A stretch of 64,000 nucleotides of DNA from Echinostoma caproni (taxonomy: Eukaryota > Platyhelminthes > Trematoda > Plagiorchiida > Echinostomatidae): contig UZAN01039570.1 in NCBI GenBank assembly GCA_900618425.1, forward strand, positions 19,977-83,976. The letters are read 5' to 3'. Of this stretch, positions 32,428 through 45,625 are shown piece after piece. Under the pieces are notes generated by a model that worked only from the letters and a program-made list of their open reading frames with translations, was not told the origin of the DNA and made no database searches. A program made the translations under genes and the position numbers. Every line of letters begins with the position of its first letter. Position 1 is the first letter of the stretch.

Positions 32428-35400
32428 ATGAGACGATAAAAGGTGAATGGCCTAGGTTAGAACAATGGGGGGTATTGAAAAGATTCACATTATCAATGAA
32501 CACATACAAAATGCTGAGCAATCTGGCTATGTCAAGGTAGAGAGTACTGCATCCCAAACCTCACAATACGGGGAAAATAACAGCCAGGATAGTTTGATAG
32601 TAGACTAGTTACCAATAAACACGATAAGGCCCAGTGATCACACATTTTACACTGCAAAGGACTTGTCACTGTGAATAATATATCTCTGCACACAGGTTTC
32701 TGTCCGCTGATTGTAAATAGATTCCGCGAACTTGAGGAGCCACAATTGGTGTTAGCATATGTGAACCTAAATCAATCTGTCGGTTCAGGCCATGATTCGT
32801 CATCAACAAATGTTACTCGATGAATGAAGCATACTGTATGCACTGTGCCTTCTTGATTACGAATGGTGATTGATGATGGTGCAGTGTGACTGAGTTGGCT
32901 TTTGTTAGTGGCGTGTGATGCATGTGATTGGCGTTGAGCGTTCGAACTCGAGAATAACCTTTTATCATATGGCTTGAACATCTCCTATTTCACCCAAAAT
33001 GGAATGTTCGTTGTGTCGGAGATGCAAGCGCAAACCTTCTCTTGGAGTTTGACAGACTTTCTTAATGAAACTACCCTGGTAACCGTTCCCAACAATGATT
33101 GATTTGAGTTTGTCGCACTCAGTTTGTGAACTTTCTTTGTTGCAAATGGGAAGTGCGTGATGGAATGGCGTGTTTACTGTTGTGCTCGTAAGCAATCCTG
33201 GATGCATATGTGACGTGGAAACGGGCTTGGTTTTGCTCTCCTTTCAGGTTTGTCTGGAGAAAACATGCTCCGTCAGTGTGGTTATGTCATGACATAGAGT
33301 ATCGAAATTGAAAACATCTAACCATAGTTTTCAAATTGTTTATGAATAACTGTAAGCTTACTGTAACCATTGCCAGGTAGAATCTGGTCAGGGCAACACT
33401 TCAGTAAACGAAACCGCAAACCTTTAGACATTCGGATGCCTTCAGAAAGGAGAAACTGAAATCAGCGGGATTCTATCAACACATTTGAAGGGCCTTTTGA
33501 CATGCACAATTGATAACACTTGTTATATGTTTTGTAGGCAAGAGTATATATTTTTTATACATATTTACTTGTATTGATGCATTAAATATTTGTGAACCAG
33601 GGTTTTACAGCGTTTTACATACCATACCAACCTTTCTGGAGATTTGTTTATGCTGGTTCCTCTGATTGCTTTTCTTACCCCTATTTGTAAGACGCAGTAA
33701 GGAGCATTAGGCACACATGTGAATCGGGCTTGAATAATCCAATACCTACTTGCAAAAATGGAGAACTTTGCCCTACTTGATTTTTTACCATCTTGTGTAA
33801 GTAAACGGTATAATTGAGAGATCAACTTTACCTTGATCCGCTGGTCAGGACCAATCTGCAGGTAAACAGTCGATATAATTTTACCTGGACAGATTAATCG
33901 GAATAAAACAGTGCTCCGCAATTTATATAACCTATTCCACCCAGTAAAAATCGTTCAACACTCAGTTCAAAAGAAACGAAAAGCGGTCACAACACTGATT
34001 ATTTAGATATTTGCTTGAACAGTTTGTTACTGCACGGAGAGTTCCTTCTAGAATCATGCATATGAATAGCTTCTTGTTTCTGTGTCACGAAATCTTTCAC
34101 TTCAGAAAGAAACAAACGTCAATGATTTCGCAGGAGGTGAAGAATCTTTTTCAAATAACTCACACCTCGTTTGATACTCCCACGAATTTACGAATCATTT
34201 GGACCGAAAATCTTATGAGTTTCATTCAGCTCTATTCTATGCATACCTTTTGTCTTTTAGAATCGCAAGCTCAACGGCTATGCTAGAATTTCACATGCAA
34301 CACAGATTTACTGTGTATGGACAGAAGAACCAGTAACCGTTAGACAGTGTGTATGGTTAGACGGGTGCTGCACCCTTAATGTGCCAATACACAGCTAATG
34401 CACTAGCTCGAAGATTATTCTTGAAGCGATGCTTCATCGGATGAATTAAACGAACAAGAGCAAAAAGGAGCACATATGTGCGTCACATCTCTTCAGTTTG
34501 GTGTTGTAGACTGCAGCAAACGAGCCAACGCCGCAAATTAAAGTGTCGTTTTGTTGTTCCATGGACAGATAATCGTGAATAGTTTACATAAGTGCTGCAC
34601 GAAGAAGTGAGATTAAAGACCGACATGACTCACTGTTTGAAAAACTACACCAGCAGGTGACAATATTTATTAGCCACCAACGAGGCTCAGCTGTGGATTT
34701 AGGACCACGTATTTAGTTCGGGTGGCAACCAACAGCCTGTCGGGTGTTTGCCTTGATGAACTGTTGGTATTTGTGCGAGTGGATCGTTTTTACTTAGACA
34801 ATTAAAATATTAAAGCACTGTTCGTATTATTTATTTTCATTAAACATTTAATTGTGAATTCGGATTCGTGCACGGCGAAAGACGTTCATTTTAATGCGTC
34901 TCAGCTGAAATGGGAACGAGATTTCTAAATTGGATTTTTATTTGAATCGCTCAATTTTTACTGATTAATTTTGGTTACGCGTTTCCTCATTACACTCCAA
35001 TTTCCCCAAGTCTGGAATCCAGATGTCCCTTGTTCGTGCTAGAATCTCAGAGTATTTAACCTTCACAGGTGACATATGTTTTTCTATGGCATTTGCTTAT
35101 ATCACGCCTGACATCCTGTTATCTCCATTCAGTCATCTAGGAGAACTCTCGATGGAAAAATCATTTTCCTTCCGGTGGGCCAGCTATTCTGATAAAATTT
35201 GGAACTGGAAGCAAGTTATAGATTTGCTGCTTTCCTGCTTGCATACAGCAGCTAGTTTTAGAGTAACAACAATGATAATGAAAGTTTGTTCTACACTCGA
35301 AAGCGTGTCAGGCGAATCCCATATATGTTTACAGATGATCGTTTTGAGTTCACCTTGCGCCGAAATCATGGACCGATTTTGGTTTTCAGTCTTTTGCTAA

Positions 35401-35644
35401 CTGTAGACATGCGAAATTCTCCTCATGAGAAATAACCTGAAATGTATTGCCCGAGAACTCGGTTTCAGTAAATATTACTATCAATATTATGACTATTACT
35501 CTCAAACACCGAAACGTTTATCACGCAAAATATTCCGTTCTACGGATTCATCAGTCATTCCATTTCAAACAAAATAATCACACTGGTCCCAATAGGAAGT
35601 ATTGTTGATCTACCTAGACGTTTTCCCCTTCTGAGTCAACGAAT
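32428..35644. other. Non-coding stretch, no gene seen
   Basis: About 3.2 kb. Open frames up to 125 codons (35023-35400 plus) and 118 codons (33565-33921 minus) have no domain I recognise and no convincing splice sites. I see no repeat I can name. Confidence 0.45.
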
Positions 35645-35810
35645 GGGTGGTGGTGGCCAAGTGGTTAGGTTACCAACTTGTGACTTGGGAGTCCCGGGTT
35701 CGAACTGCTCCACCGCCACCCCTCTTCTCAGGCAGCCTTTGTGTGGCTGCGGCCCCCCTTTCCTGACTGTACATTTGTAAATTCAATAAGTAAAAGAGGA
35801 AGTAAAAAGA
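35645..35810 (+). mobile_element. tRNA-derived SINE, family 2, copy 1
   Basis: It starts gggtggtggtggccaagtgg (A box) and has the B box ggttcgaactg at 35697-35707. The head is closed by a complementary caccgccaccc, then comes a unique body (ctgcggccccc, ttcctga) and a tail attcaataag...gaagtaaaaa. It shares this layout with copies at 36751 and 47111. No ribozyme core is present. Confidence 0.8.
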
Positions 35811-36750
35811 CATTATTAGAATGTATCTGGTTGAGGATGTAGACTCACGCATCTGCCTTCGAAATTCATTTTCATTTTCTTCAATATATGTCGTATTCAA
35901 TTATTTCTGCATTAAGTTAAGATCACAGACAAAATTTATTCATCAAAAAATTGAATACACAGTTCGGTGTGCACTTCACATGCTTAAATGCAGTGCAAAA
36001 CTTTCAACGGGCAAGTAATGGCTCCTGTGCATAGACTACTCTGTGAGAGATCACTCACAACGGTTATTACGTTTTTTTTACGAAGTTTCATAACGAGAGA
36101 TTACTGATTTCATTTCTCTTGTTTATTGAACAAATGTCCCGGTCATACTAAAAACGATTTAGAAAGTGAGCTTCAATAACATTTTTACCTCTGTGATTGT
36201 AATTTCAAAATCTCATTCGATGGACACCAACTGCAACCACAAATTTCTGACTATTCATTCTGAAATCATTCGATCACTATTACGGACTTAACGAAGATTT
36301 GCCGTCTGCTGCCCTAAACTCAACGGAGAAGACTATTTTCAAACGCGTTCAGCTGATCTTGAACAGTCAACTTGGTCCGTTACAAGAGACCTACAACTCA
36401 GACAGTATTCGATTCCATTCTGCGGTCTATGCTGCCACAAACATTTTAGTGCGTTAAAACCTATTAATCGGCTTGGTTGTCCAATTCTAGCTTTGGTATT
36501 CAGAATCCACTACACTCGGAAACGTTCAATCCCAAAATCTATTTACCTACTTTTTATTTTCCATTTACAGCAGCAGCATCTCTCATACTTCTCAAGCGTG
36601 TGTTATTAAATGCCCTATTGGTTCTCTATTGTATTTATCTATTTGTTCACCTTTCAACATAACTTCTGCCGCGAAACACATTCAAACTCAGGTATTTTTC
36701 CTATAAATAAGTTCTCAGACAGTGTCATGTTATTTACTTGCGTATATGTC
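35811..36750. other. Non-coding spacer
   Basis: AT-rich DNA between two SINE copies, with no supported gene. Confidence 0.5.
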
Positions 36751-36920
36751 GGGCGGTGGTGCCCAATTGCTTAGGTCACCAACTTGTGACTTGAGAGTCC
36801 CGGGTTCGAACCACTCCACCATCACCCGTCTTCCCATGCAGACTTTGTATGGCCGTAGCTACCCTTCCTGAATTTTGACTAAACGTTTATGCATTCAATA
36901 AATAGAGGGCGAAGTAAAAA
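36751..36920 (+). mobile_element. tRNA-derived SINE, family 2, copy 2
   Basis: Same structure as 35645-35810: gggcggtggtgcccaattgc head, B box ggttcgaacca at 36803-36813, body with cccttcctga, and tail attcaataaat...gaagtaaaaa. It is only about 940 bp from copy 1 and in the same orientation. Confidence 0.8.
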
Positions 36921-38890
36921 CACATTTTATCATTATACATAATCATGTTTTATTTGCTTTTATTTATTTTGTTGTCATTACTTTGCAACACCCACTACTG
37001 TTATGAACACCACTTCTTCGTGTACAGGTAAAGCTGTAATTTATTGTAAAAAGCGGTCTGTTTTGGTCAGCTTGTGTGCACAAGTGCTTCAGCGGCATAG
37101 AGCGTCTATAGTTTTAATTCGAAATATCTGACAAGTTTCATTTTCATATTCATCTGCTTATACCTTCTTTCATCTCTAAACTCTCGTATACTAGTTGAAT
37201 TATCTCAGGTTATTTCCCCTGGATTATTCAAAGGTGGTTTCAGAGTTTTTTACACAGTTGAAAAGTTAATAATTGCGGTTCTATCACTTCTGTTAAAGGG
37301 ATTAATTGTGACGCTCTGATCAGCACAACGGCTCGTGTTAAGCTTGCGAATTACATTTTTGAAGACTTTGGTCTCCATCTATACAAAAAAAGGTAGACAA
37401 TGATTGTCTCTATTCCTGCAAGTGCATTCAACCAGATCTAAACACCGATACCTCTTATTGCCCTTCATCTAGTACGTATAGTTATTGCGATTTAACACAT
37501 GAGAAAACAACACCAGTTTTGTCATCCTTGTGAATCCAAATCGTCATTTTCCGTAAAATGTTTCAGTTGAGGGTTGGCTTTTGTGTGTTTATTTAGAGTA
37601 CAGTTACTTGAGCTTCCACACATTACACAATACAGTAAATACGATAAACTATAAGAACCAATAAATCATGTTTGTTATAACATTCTAAAGCATATCATCT
37701 CATCACACCAGTTTCAAGGATTCCAATTTTCACACGTTGGTTTCTATTACCTAGAGAAACAAATAATCTTGTTGAGCTTTTATCCCATAGTAACCACCGA
37801 ATGCTTACGATAGTCGGTTTTTCACTCAATTGTCCTTCACATACTTTACCCATCGTGGATTTCTGAACTAAATTAAAAACAAAGGTATGACAATTTTACA
37901 GACGCGCTTGATTAGAATATAACAATGATTTGAAAGGATATCGTACTAGTTCCCAGGCGCAGTTGGATACTTGCACTGCTGCATATAAACACTGGATAAA
38001 TCATAAATCATTCTTGCACTTAAGAGAAAAAGATTTTCTAGGAACCTCGATTAAAGCGCGACTGAATTAATCTAAAATCTAGTCGCATCGATCACATTGG
38101 AGAAGCAGAGTGCGGCCAGCATCGTAGAGTCTTTGCAGCGCAGTTTGACCCTGTGTGTGCTATCATTAGTCTCAGAGAGAATGTGCAATACTTTTCGCGC
38201 GTTTTAGGATCTCCCTGGCGATTTAATATAAAGTTGAAATCAGTGAGATTGCAATTGGGAAAATCCCTGATAAACCGGTGATTAGGAGACAGAAAATTGA
38301 ATCAATAGGATCATTCATTTAGTGCTACTTTCTCTTTTAAAGAAGGCATTTGAAATAGTTCCTATTTCATTATTTGCTTAAAAGATCAAATAAAAATAAA
38401 ATTTAAGATAAATTCGGAATACAGGTCGGACAGTAATTACTAATCTAACTATCACATTCATCACACTACTGAAACTTACCTAATGTGAACTCAGAGGTTA
38501 TCGTTAAACTATTAAGTAAATCACTTTAACTTTCAACACACTTGAGTATGGTGTGCTTTCAATCACTTATTCGCGTGTTGGATTCGCACGTGCTAATTGT
38601 TTATGGAATTATTCACAATGAAACCAGCCGGCCTAATTTTTTTCAGCGGTTTTCTACAAACCATGTGCGATTGGAATGACAAAAAGAACTTTATAACTGT
38701 TATTTACTTAAGGTGTTGAGGACAAGTCTGTTTGGTTACAATAACTGTGCAAAACAATGGGACTTCAATACTTATCACGCAACAAACGATTTATTTATTT
38801 TTCCACTGAACAGCTTCAACATTGTATTCTTTTACTGAAATGGATGAACATTTGGGACATAGGAAAACGCCCAGTTATTCACAACTGCCA
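36921..38890. other. Non-coding stretch, no gene seen
   Basis: AT-rich DNA. The last 31 bases before the gap (38860-38890) are repeated exactly after the gap. Confidence 0.5.
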
Positions 38891-39381
38891 NNNNNNNNNN
38901 NNNNNNNNNNNNNNNNNNNNNNNNNNNNNNNNNNNNNNNNNNNNNNNNNNNNNNNNNNNNNNNNNNNNNNNNNNNNNNNNNNNNNNNNNNNNNNNNNNNN
39001 NNNNNNNNNNNNNNNNNNNNNNNNNNNNNNNNNNNNNNNNNNNNNNNNNNNNNNNNNNNNNNNNNNNNNNNNNNNNNNNNNNNNNNNNNNNNNNNNNNNN
39101 NNNNNNNNNNNNNNNNNNNNNNNNNNNNNNNNNNNNNNNNNNNNNNNNNNNNNNNNNNNNNNNNNNNNNNNNNNNNNNNNNNNNNNNNNNNNNNNNNNNN
39201 NNNNNNNNNNNNNNNNNNNNNNNNNNNNNNNNNNNNNNNNNNNNNNNNNNNNNNNNNNNNNNNNNNNNNNNNNNNNNNNNNNNNNNNNNNNNNNNNNNNN
39301 NNNNNNNNNNNNNNNNNNNNNNNNNNNNNNNNNNNNNNNNNNNNNNNNNNNNNNNNNNNNNNNNNNNNNNNNNNNNNNNNN
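38891..39381. other. Assembly gap (491 N), flanks duplicated
   Basis: Ns are bracketed by identical 31-nt sequences at 38860-38890 and 39382-39412. This is the pattern expected when two overlapping contig ends were scaffolded instead of merged, so the gap may not exist. Confidence 1.
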
Positions 39382-39412
39382 TAGGAAAACGCCCAGTTAT
39401 TCACAACTGCCA

Positions 39413-42400
39413 ACAGCCTCAGCTTGGTTACTTTGAAACGGTATGCTTAAGATTGGCCTGACTGAGTGTGGTGGTTTTCCGGACGATAACCAAGCGTTTT
39501 ATTTATTCATGGTTTTGCTCTAAAAATTCCTTATTCGTTCGCTGCACAGTGCATCTGGGCCTATAAAAAGAACCATAACACTTGGGAGTGTTAGAAAATA
39601 ATGGCTTTTCGAGCTGAAATGATTCTTCTGTACTGTATAATCGTTTACCGTTTCTTATCAACAACTTCAAAGGATTGAGACAGTGGTTAACTGACGTAAA
39701 TTACAATGATATCCACTGATCGCTCTTCCTGATACCGCAAAATAAGTTACGGTCACTTGAATACAAGTATGTGTAAAATCACCTCAGTCCGGAAATAAAT
39801 AAGTATCGATTTTATGGTGTGTAGCACGTGATCTCGACCCGGGACAATGAAGTGCGACTAGGCGGATTCAGATCAAAAGAAATATTATCCAGTTCGATGG
39901 GGGATTTTTATTTCAACAGATCTAAAATTTCCTGATCAGTGATGCGTACAATCCAGTTCCGGTGACGCGAAAACCGCTCATTTTATTTAGATCATCCCGT
40001 AAACAGGTTTACCAATTTTATTTAAAGCAGATCGCTTCGAATAATGCTTTGCAATATCGGAAAATGAAAATAGACCTTGTTCATCGGGATGAGTATCACG
40101 AAATTTTCGAATTCAACAGACCAGCTTTTCGTCACAGGAACTCGGAACTTTAAACTTGGTAGGCCTTCAGTTTCGTAACCGTCTGCGATAACAATTGAAT
40201 GCACTTCGTAAGCTCTGTGCCGGTTTATTATTATCACTTTTAGACAAGGCTCAATTTGAGGATATCAAAATTAAAACAGACGCGGCCATCTGATAGACAG
40301 GCATATGTTTACTCAGCTCAATGAAATAAAAAATGCGTGCTTCTTAGTTGGACATCTATCATTTGCGATTTAATAAGTTGCTGCTCTGAGAATTGTTCGG
40401 ATCCCACATTGTCCTTTTGGATTTATGGGGTATTTTAACAAGTTCGACTGTCATAAATGTAGCCAAATAAGTGGAGAATTTTAGGCGAACAATTAAATAA
40501 ATTGTGGTGTATGATTCGCGTTTCACAAGAGACGATTCAAAAGCCAGCGAAGTAGTCGTAAGTTTCACCTGGCACTTATTTTCAAAGTGAAACTAATTTG
40601 CAGAATAATTTTTCGCTACTATATATGTGCTGAAGTCACTGTCTATCTGTTGGAAATCATCAGTACCGCATAGCCACTGAATCCATTGGAATTAAAAGCC
40701 GGATACGAAGTACCAACATTCGAATCCAGTAGTTTTTTGAACTGTGCAACGAATTGTTATTGAATCTCTGACTTCGAGGCTATCATAATACACTGAATGA
40801 TAGTAATTTCTTTGATTGTTGAATTAAAAGCAAGGGTAAAGTACAACCGAACAAACCTATGCTTCTGCCGAGCAGTATATATATAAAAAGAAGCGACCGA
40901 AGAGATTCGTTTTGTTAACCAACGTTGTACTGGATACACACAGTAAGTGGGTTTTCTCACCACTTAAATTTCTCGTGCCACCCTTGTTTCATTTTTGACC
41001 AGTCAGCTTCACTTCGCTTAAATGGAGTATATAAACGTATTCTTCTATGTGAACTGGAGTCTGAAAAACTAGCCGTCAATCAATTCTTATGCACCAACTT
41101 AGTGTAAAGAGGGCAAATCATCAATACAATTATGTGGCAACCCTAATCTTCTATAGAATACTAACCTCATCGTCAGAAAGATCTCTGAGCAAAAACGTAT
41201 TGATCACTCGACTAAATAACAAGCTTTTTACTCTAGGCTTGAGAATGATAAGTAAATAAGTAGCGAGAAAAACAGAACAGAGGAGTTCCCCGTAATTTAG
41301 TATTTCCTTAGATGCTGCACTTTCCGTTTGATTTGATTGTTGAAAGGAACTTCATTAGAGCAGCGAATTATAAGGGGTCGGCCGTTGAACATGCAAACAA
41401 TAATCTCGACAGTAGTTCTATTTAAAATATCGCTCACCAGGCTTTATTTACCTGGTTTTACATTTAGGTAAGTACAGATCTGAAACAGCTTCGTGTAACA
41501 GCTATGGCGGAAAATTAAGATTTTTGATTTTCCCCGTTGTTTTGCGATTGAAAATCCAGGGAAAGTAAAACTGAGAAAAGTGCAGTACAAATGAATATGG
41601 TTCTAAATTTACATATACAGGTGATCAGGGGTACGGGAAACGTTTTGATGGTATCACTCTCGTATAGAGTTAGCCAATTCGCCACAAAACACTTATTGAT
41701 CACTTATTTTCGGTAGTTTTTGTCCTCTAATGTCTTTCTAGACTCGTAAAGGAAGTTGAATCCGATGGAAGTAGTATACTTTTACGGTCTGCGAGAGCCA
41801 GTCTTGTTTCAAATTATTTTAACCATGCTGAGATCAATCAAACATATATTCGAATGCTTCTTCAGGACTGTTTTTGAGATATGGCGTCAAAGTGGGAAAA
41901 AACAATTTCGGCACCAAGAGATGAATTGTGGTTGAGCACAATGTAACGTGCATGTCAAGAATCGTTGGAAGCTGCCAGAATCTGGAAGTATCTCTGCACA
42001 TCTCCGAGAAATACGGTGGAATTTCGGTTAAATTTAAATATATATTTATCCGTGAAGTAAAGGGTAATCTCTGGTATAAATACCAGATAAATAATATCAA
42101 TAAATAAATACCAGATTGCTTTACTTTGTAGCGACTGAATAGCCTAAAAGAAGTTAATATTTCGCAGTATTTGTCTTCTCTCGGTTCTTATGAACCGGAT
42201 AAAGGGGCCCCAATGATTCAATTTTCTAAAAAGACGACTTCCTGAATCTGCTACGAGAAGAACGGATCGTTTGCTAACTGTGCGTTGCAAAACTGCAGTG
42301 GAACGGACAAAGATAGAATTCTACAGGGAATGTATTCATTTGTATGAATTTCCGATGCGGTTCTCAAAATTAATTCTGAAGGAGAAGTTAGAAGTGAACA

Positions 42401-42576
42401 CGATGAACTTAGAATAACCAATTTCTATCTCGAAGCCGTAAGTTCCCAACAGTAAAAGTTCATTCAGACGTAACAACGTTTTGCATTTCTTCCTAACGAA
42501 CGTTGGCTGATGTATTTCTGGAAATGGTTGAAAGACGACTGTGTGATAATATGTCAATAACTGTTTTGTAAAACGT
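39413..42576. other. Non-coding stretch with possible PLE trace at its end
   Basis: No gene is supported. Around 42206-42260 one frame reads YEPDKGAPMI, which faintly recalls the PLE motif LKPDKG seen at 11257. The PLE fragment downstream may once have extended to here, but the reading is too decayed to annotate. Confidence 0.4.
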
Positions 42577-43440
42577 TATGTTGATGATACTTTGTGTTTT
42601 ACCGACTCTGATCATTTTAACACCGTTTTAACACTATTTAATACCATTCATCCCAATCTCTTTGCTTCTCTTGAGGAGGAAAAGGATGATTGTTTGAGCT
42701 TTTTAGATATAAAAACTCAGGAAATGATCGGATGGAACCTGGCAAAAATCCGTCTAACGGAAAAGAGGTTTGATAAAACTCTGCTCCATCGTGCCAAGAA
42801 TATTTTCTCCCCCGACACTCTTGAAGAAGAAGAGGCCTTTCTGAAAAGAACGCTAATGGATAATGGTTATCCAGAGGAATTTATTAACGTGCATAGGAGG
42901 TGAAAGACACCGGTTGATAACATCTGCGAAGTACCGAAAAAGTGTCTTCCTCAGAATCGCCTTTAAAGGTGATCACTCATTGAACGATATGTGTCAAATG
43001 CTCAAAGCGGCATTGTGTCGAACGGTTTCTGCCGCACAGCTCGAATTGATACCGTAACCCCAAGGACGTCGTTCGGACAATGGAAAACAGAACCAGTCGT
43101 ACAGCTCTGCTTTACATGTTGTCTACCCATTCACCTGCAGTTGCGGTGACACTTACATCGACAGAACGAATCGGCCCCTGTCACAGTGGATGTCTAAACA
43201 CATTCCCAAGTGTTTGTTACAATCGATGACGCAACCCAGTTTTTGAGGTCAAACTGATAAGAGAAATAGAGGGTCATCAATCGAAAACATCTCATGACAA
43301 CTGAACATATTGTTGGCCCAAATTTGTCGTTCAAGCCATTACTACGTAACATGAACCCAGGGATCTTGGTGTTTAGCGAGCTAATGAAGTTACGTAACCC
43401 AATCTTGTGCGCACAAAAGTTTGTTACATAAACTTTGGTA
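42577..43440 (+). pseudogene. Penelope-like RT / GIY-YIG fragment 2
   Basis: It starts at the catalytic motif C (RYVDDTLCF, YVDD at 42577-42588) and runs in one frame to 42903 through LFASLEEEKDDCLSFLDIKT and LKRTLMDNGYPEEFI, the PLE thumb region. It continues in other frames with MCQMLKAALC (to 43057) and FTCSCGDTYIDRTNRPLSQ (about 43130-43190), a GIY-YIG core in which YIGRT has become YIDRT. The last recognisable part (about 43270-43430) matches the PLE C-terminus seen at 12730-12890. Motifs A and B upstream are missing or unrecognisable. The sequence differs enough from the 10.6-kb element to be another PLE lineage. Confidence 0.75.
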
Positions 43441-45229
43441 ATCGATTGACTCTTGTTTCATTTAAACTTATTTGAACTAGAAAATATGTATCATGTAACT
43501 CTGGACATCACAATACTTTGCAGTGCGATCTTTCCTTGTATGACACATTGCATTACAGTTTTATTGGAACATGATTTTTGGGGATATTTATTTCACCTAT
43601 GACCTCCCCAGTGCACAGAACGTTCACTCGTCCACCGTTCACATCGACTATGCTCATTCCAAAATTATCATTTCGATTTGCGTAATAAATGATGATATGA
43701 AAGGAAGACACTGCCCACTGTGTGCCAAAACAATCGAACTGACAGGTGATGAAACGTAAATGAACGTAAATTTGCTTATGATTAATTTTGTTGATGTTTA
43801 ATCTTAAAGGTCACCCCGTTCATAAATTTGTTTGTTGGTTTTAATGCATATTTGAATAGTTTCTATTATTCGTTTGCATAAAAACTGTCAATTATGGAGA
43901 AAATACTTCTTATTAGCAAGAAACAATTGCTACTGTCTGATTATGTACCAATAAAAAATAGCCAAATAATCGAGGGTAAAAACTGAATATTGCTTTTTAA
44001 AAGACGTATATCCATGCAAGAAAATTGGTCGTATCTTGCTCCGTTGATTGAATATATATTTTGCCCATATGTGACAGTCAACTAGTGATCTTACAGATTC
44101 ATACAGAAAAAGAGAGACGTTTGACTGACAAGCATATCGGTATTGTTAGCAAACTACCTGAAGAGTGATCCGACTCACGGGAGAAGGAACTGACGAATAG
44201 GCTAACAGACCGATAGGTAGATGGTTCAAAAATGGGGGATTGGGTCGTGTGAGCATCTCATAGTATTCTGACAGTCGGGAATGAATTATGTATTTTTATG
44301 AGGCAGATCAAGCGCACTACGCTTAGGTAAATGGTCCACTGAGAAGAATCGATGTAGCAGACTAAATGGTGTATCTCTTTCGTGTTGCATTCCGACCTTG
44401 CATAGTTAGTCTATGATATTTGAGAGAAGTTTGTCGATTACTACGTTTTATCCTCAAAATTCTTCGGTTTTGGGATAGTATTCGGAAACAAATAACGCAT
44501 TATTTCATATTGTTATACAGCCTGTGAGATGAATTTACCGTCTGTGAATAGCTAGTTGGAAATAAATATTGGTTCTTGTCAGACGGATTTAGAATAATAG
44601 TCCAGTAATTAGACCCGTATAATGCAGGATGGAATTGTTCTATTTGATAGGTGTCATAACTCGCTCAGTTTGATCTGTGATAAATGATATGGAAGGCAAT
44701 ATACGACTCATTAGAGGTTTTCCAACAATAAGCGGGTTTAATCGTGAATATAGTCCCAGAATGCACATTGACATACAAAACGTTCATTTGTTTGACATGT
44801 AATATTGAGGTAAAATCAACCGTTCAAGCCAGCCCGAATAACATGGAGGCAACATGTGGAATTAGGTACCACATGGCTTCATGTTCCGTCCCCTGCTCTA
44901 TGAGTACTGACGTTTCCTAACAGCAATGAAACAGGTGCTTGCTCATCATTTTGCAGTGATGAATCAATTTCTCATTTCAAATCAACCTGGGCATGCTATG
45001 TGTCCGTCATTTACATTTTCTCATTAAAGCATCAGCAGAAACCTGAGGTACTTGTTTAGCATCCGGATGCAGATTTGACAACATGTCTTGCTATTTCGTG
45101 CTATGGAAGCTTAATAAGTTTATTTTGCAATCTTTATTGTCAATAGTGAATACCTTTGCGATATTAAAAATAGTTAAGGCATTGTGTCCCTTTTTACCCA
45201 TATCCTCAATAAAGAAAAAGATAAATAAC
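43441..45229. other. Non-coding stretch, no gene seen
   Basis: AT-rich DNA between two PLE fragments. It contains no open frame I can interpret and no terminal arm of the kind seen near 45568. Confidence 0.5.
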
Positions 45230-45625
45230 GAGAGCAGTTTACATTTCGATGATGTTCAAGTGATGAAAAGAAATCCGAGATCATTTGTTGCCAAACATAT
45301 CATGACAACAAGACACCCAGTTGTCCTGAATTAATCTCCAAAATCATTAAAGCTTATTAGCAATGCTAAACGTTTGGCAACTAGTAAAGCTCTGCTTATA
45401 TGATCACATCACCGGACAATCCGTGCACAAAAGATTTTCATACAATTAATCCACTTACCATGAAGTTGACTTTCTGCCGCTATGTGGAGTAATATTTCTA
45501 TGCTTATACACGTTTATTCATCATAACTGAACAACCCCATGTTCTATATTTGTGATTTTTGTTTCAAGTCTGCGATAGAGATAATTAAACGAAATGTTAA
45601 CATCTCGCGATATTTTACTTCTCTT
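45230..45625 (+). mobile_element. Penelope-like element 3' fragment with terminal arm
   Basis: The end of the endonuclease domain (RSFVAKHIMTTRH near 45285-45320, then NAKRLATSKALLI and LIHLP to about 45465) matches the C-terminus of the element at 12720-12910. It is followed, as there, by a terminal arm. The arm (about 45561-45625) shares aattaaacgaaatgttaaca with 13023-13042. The rest of the element is absent. Confidence 0.7.
45568..45610 (+). ncRNA. Hammerhead ribozyme relic in PLE fragment 3 arm
   Basis: gtctgcga pairs with tcgcga as stem I. GAAA, the palindromic atgttaacat and ATC are intact. The 5' core reads tagagat instead of CTGANGA, so it is inactive. Confidence 0.4.

Noticed and set aside
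35520..35570. Hammerhead-like ctgatga followed by a perfect tccg/cgga stem (minus strand)
   Set aside because: No GAAA follows stem II and no stem I partner is present, so the core is incomplete and probably coincidental.
38757..39461. Open frames of 193-234 codons on both strands
   Set aside because: They consist almost entirely of Ns from the gap at 38891-39381.
45083..45229. Start of an 83-codon frame leading into PLE fragment 3
   Set aside because: The first 50 or so codons show no PLE similarity; only the part from about 45230 is assigned to the element.
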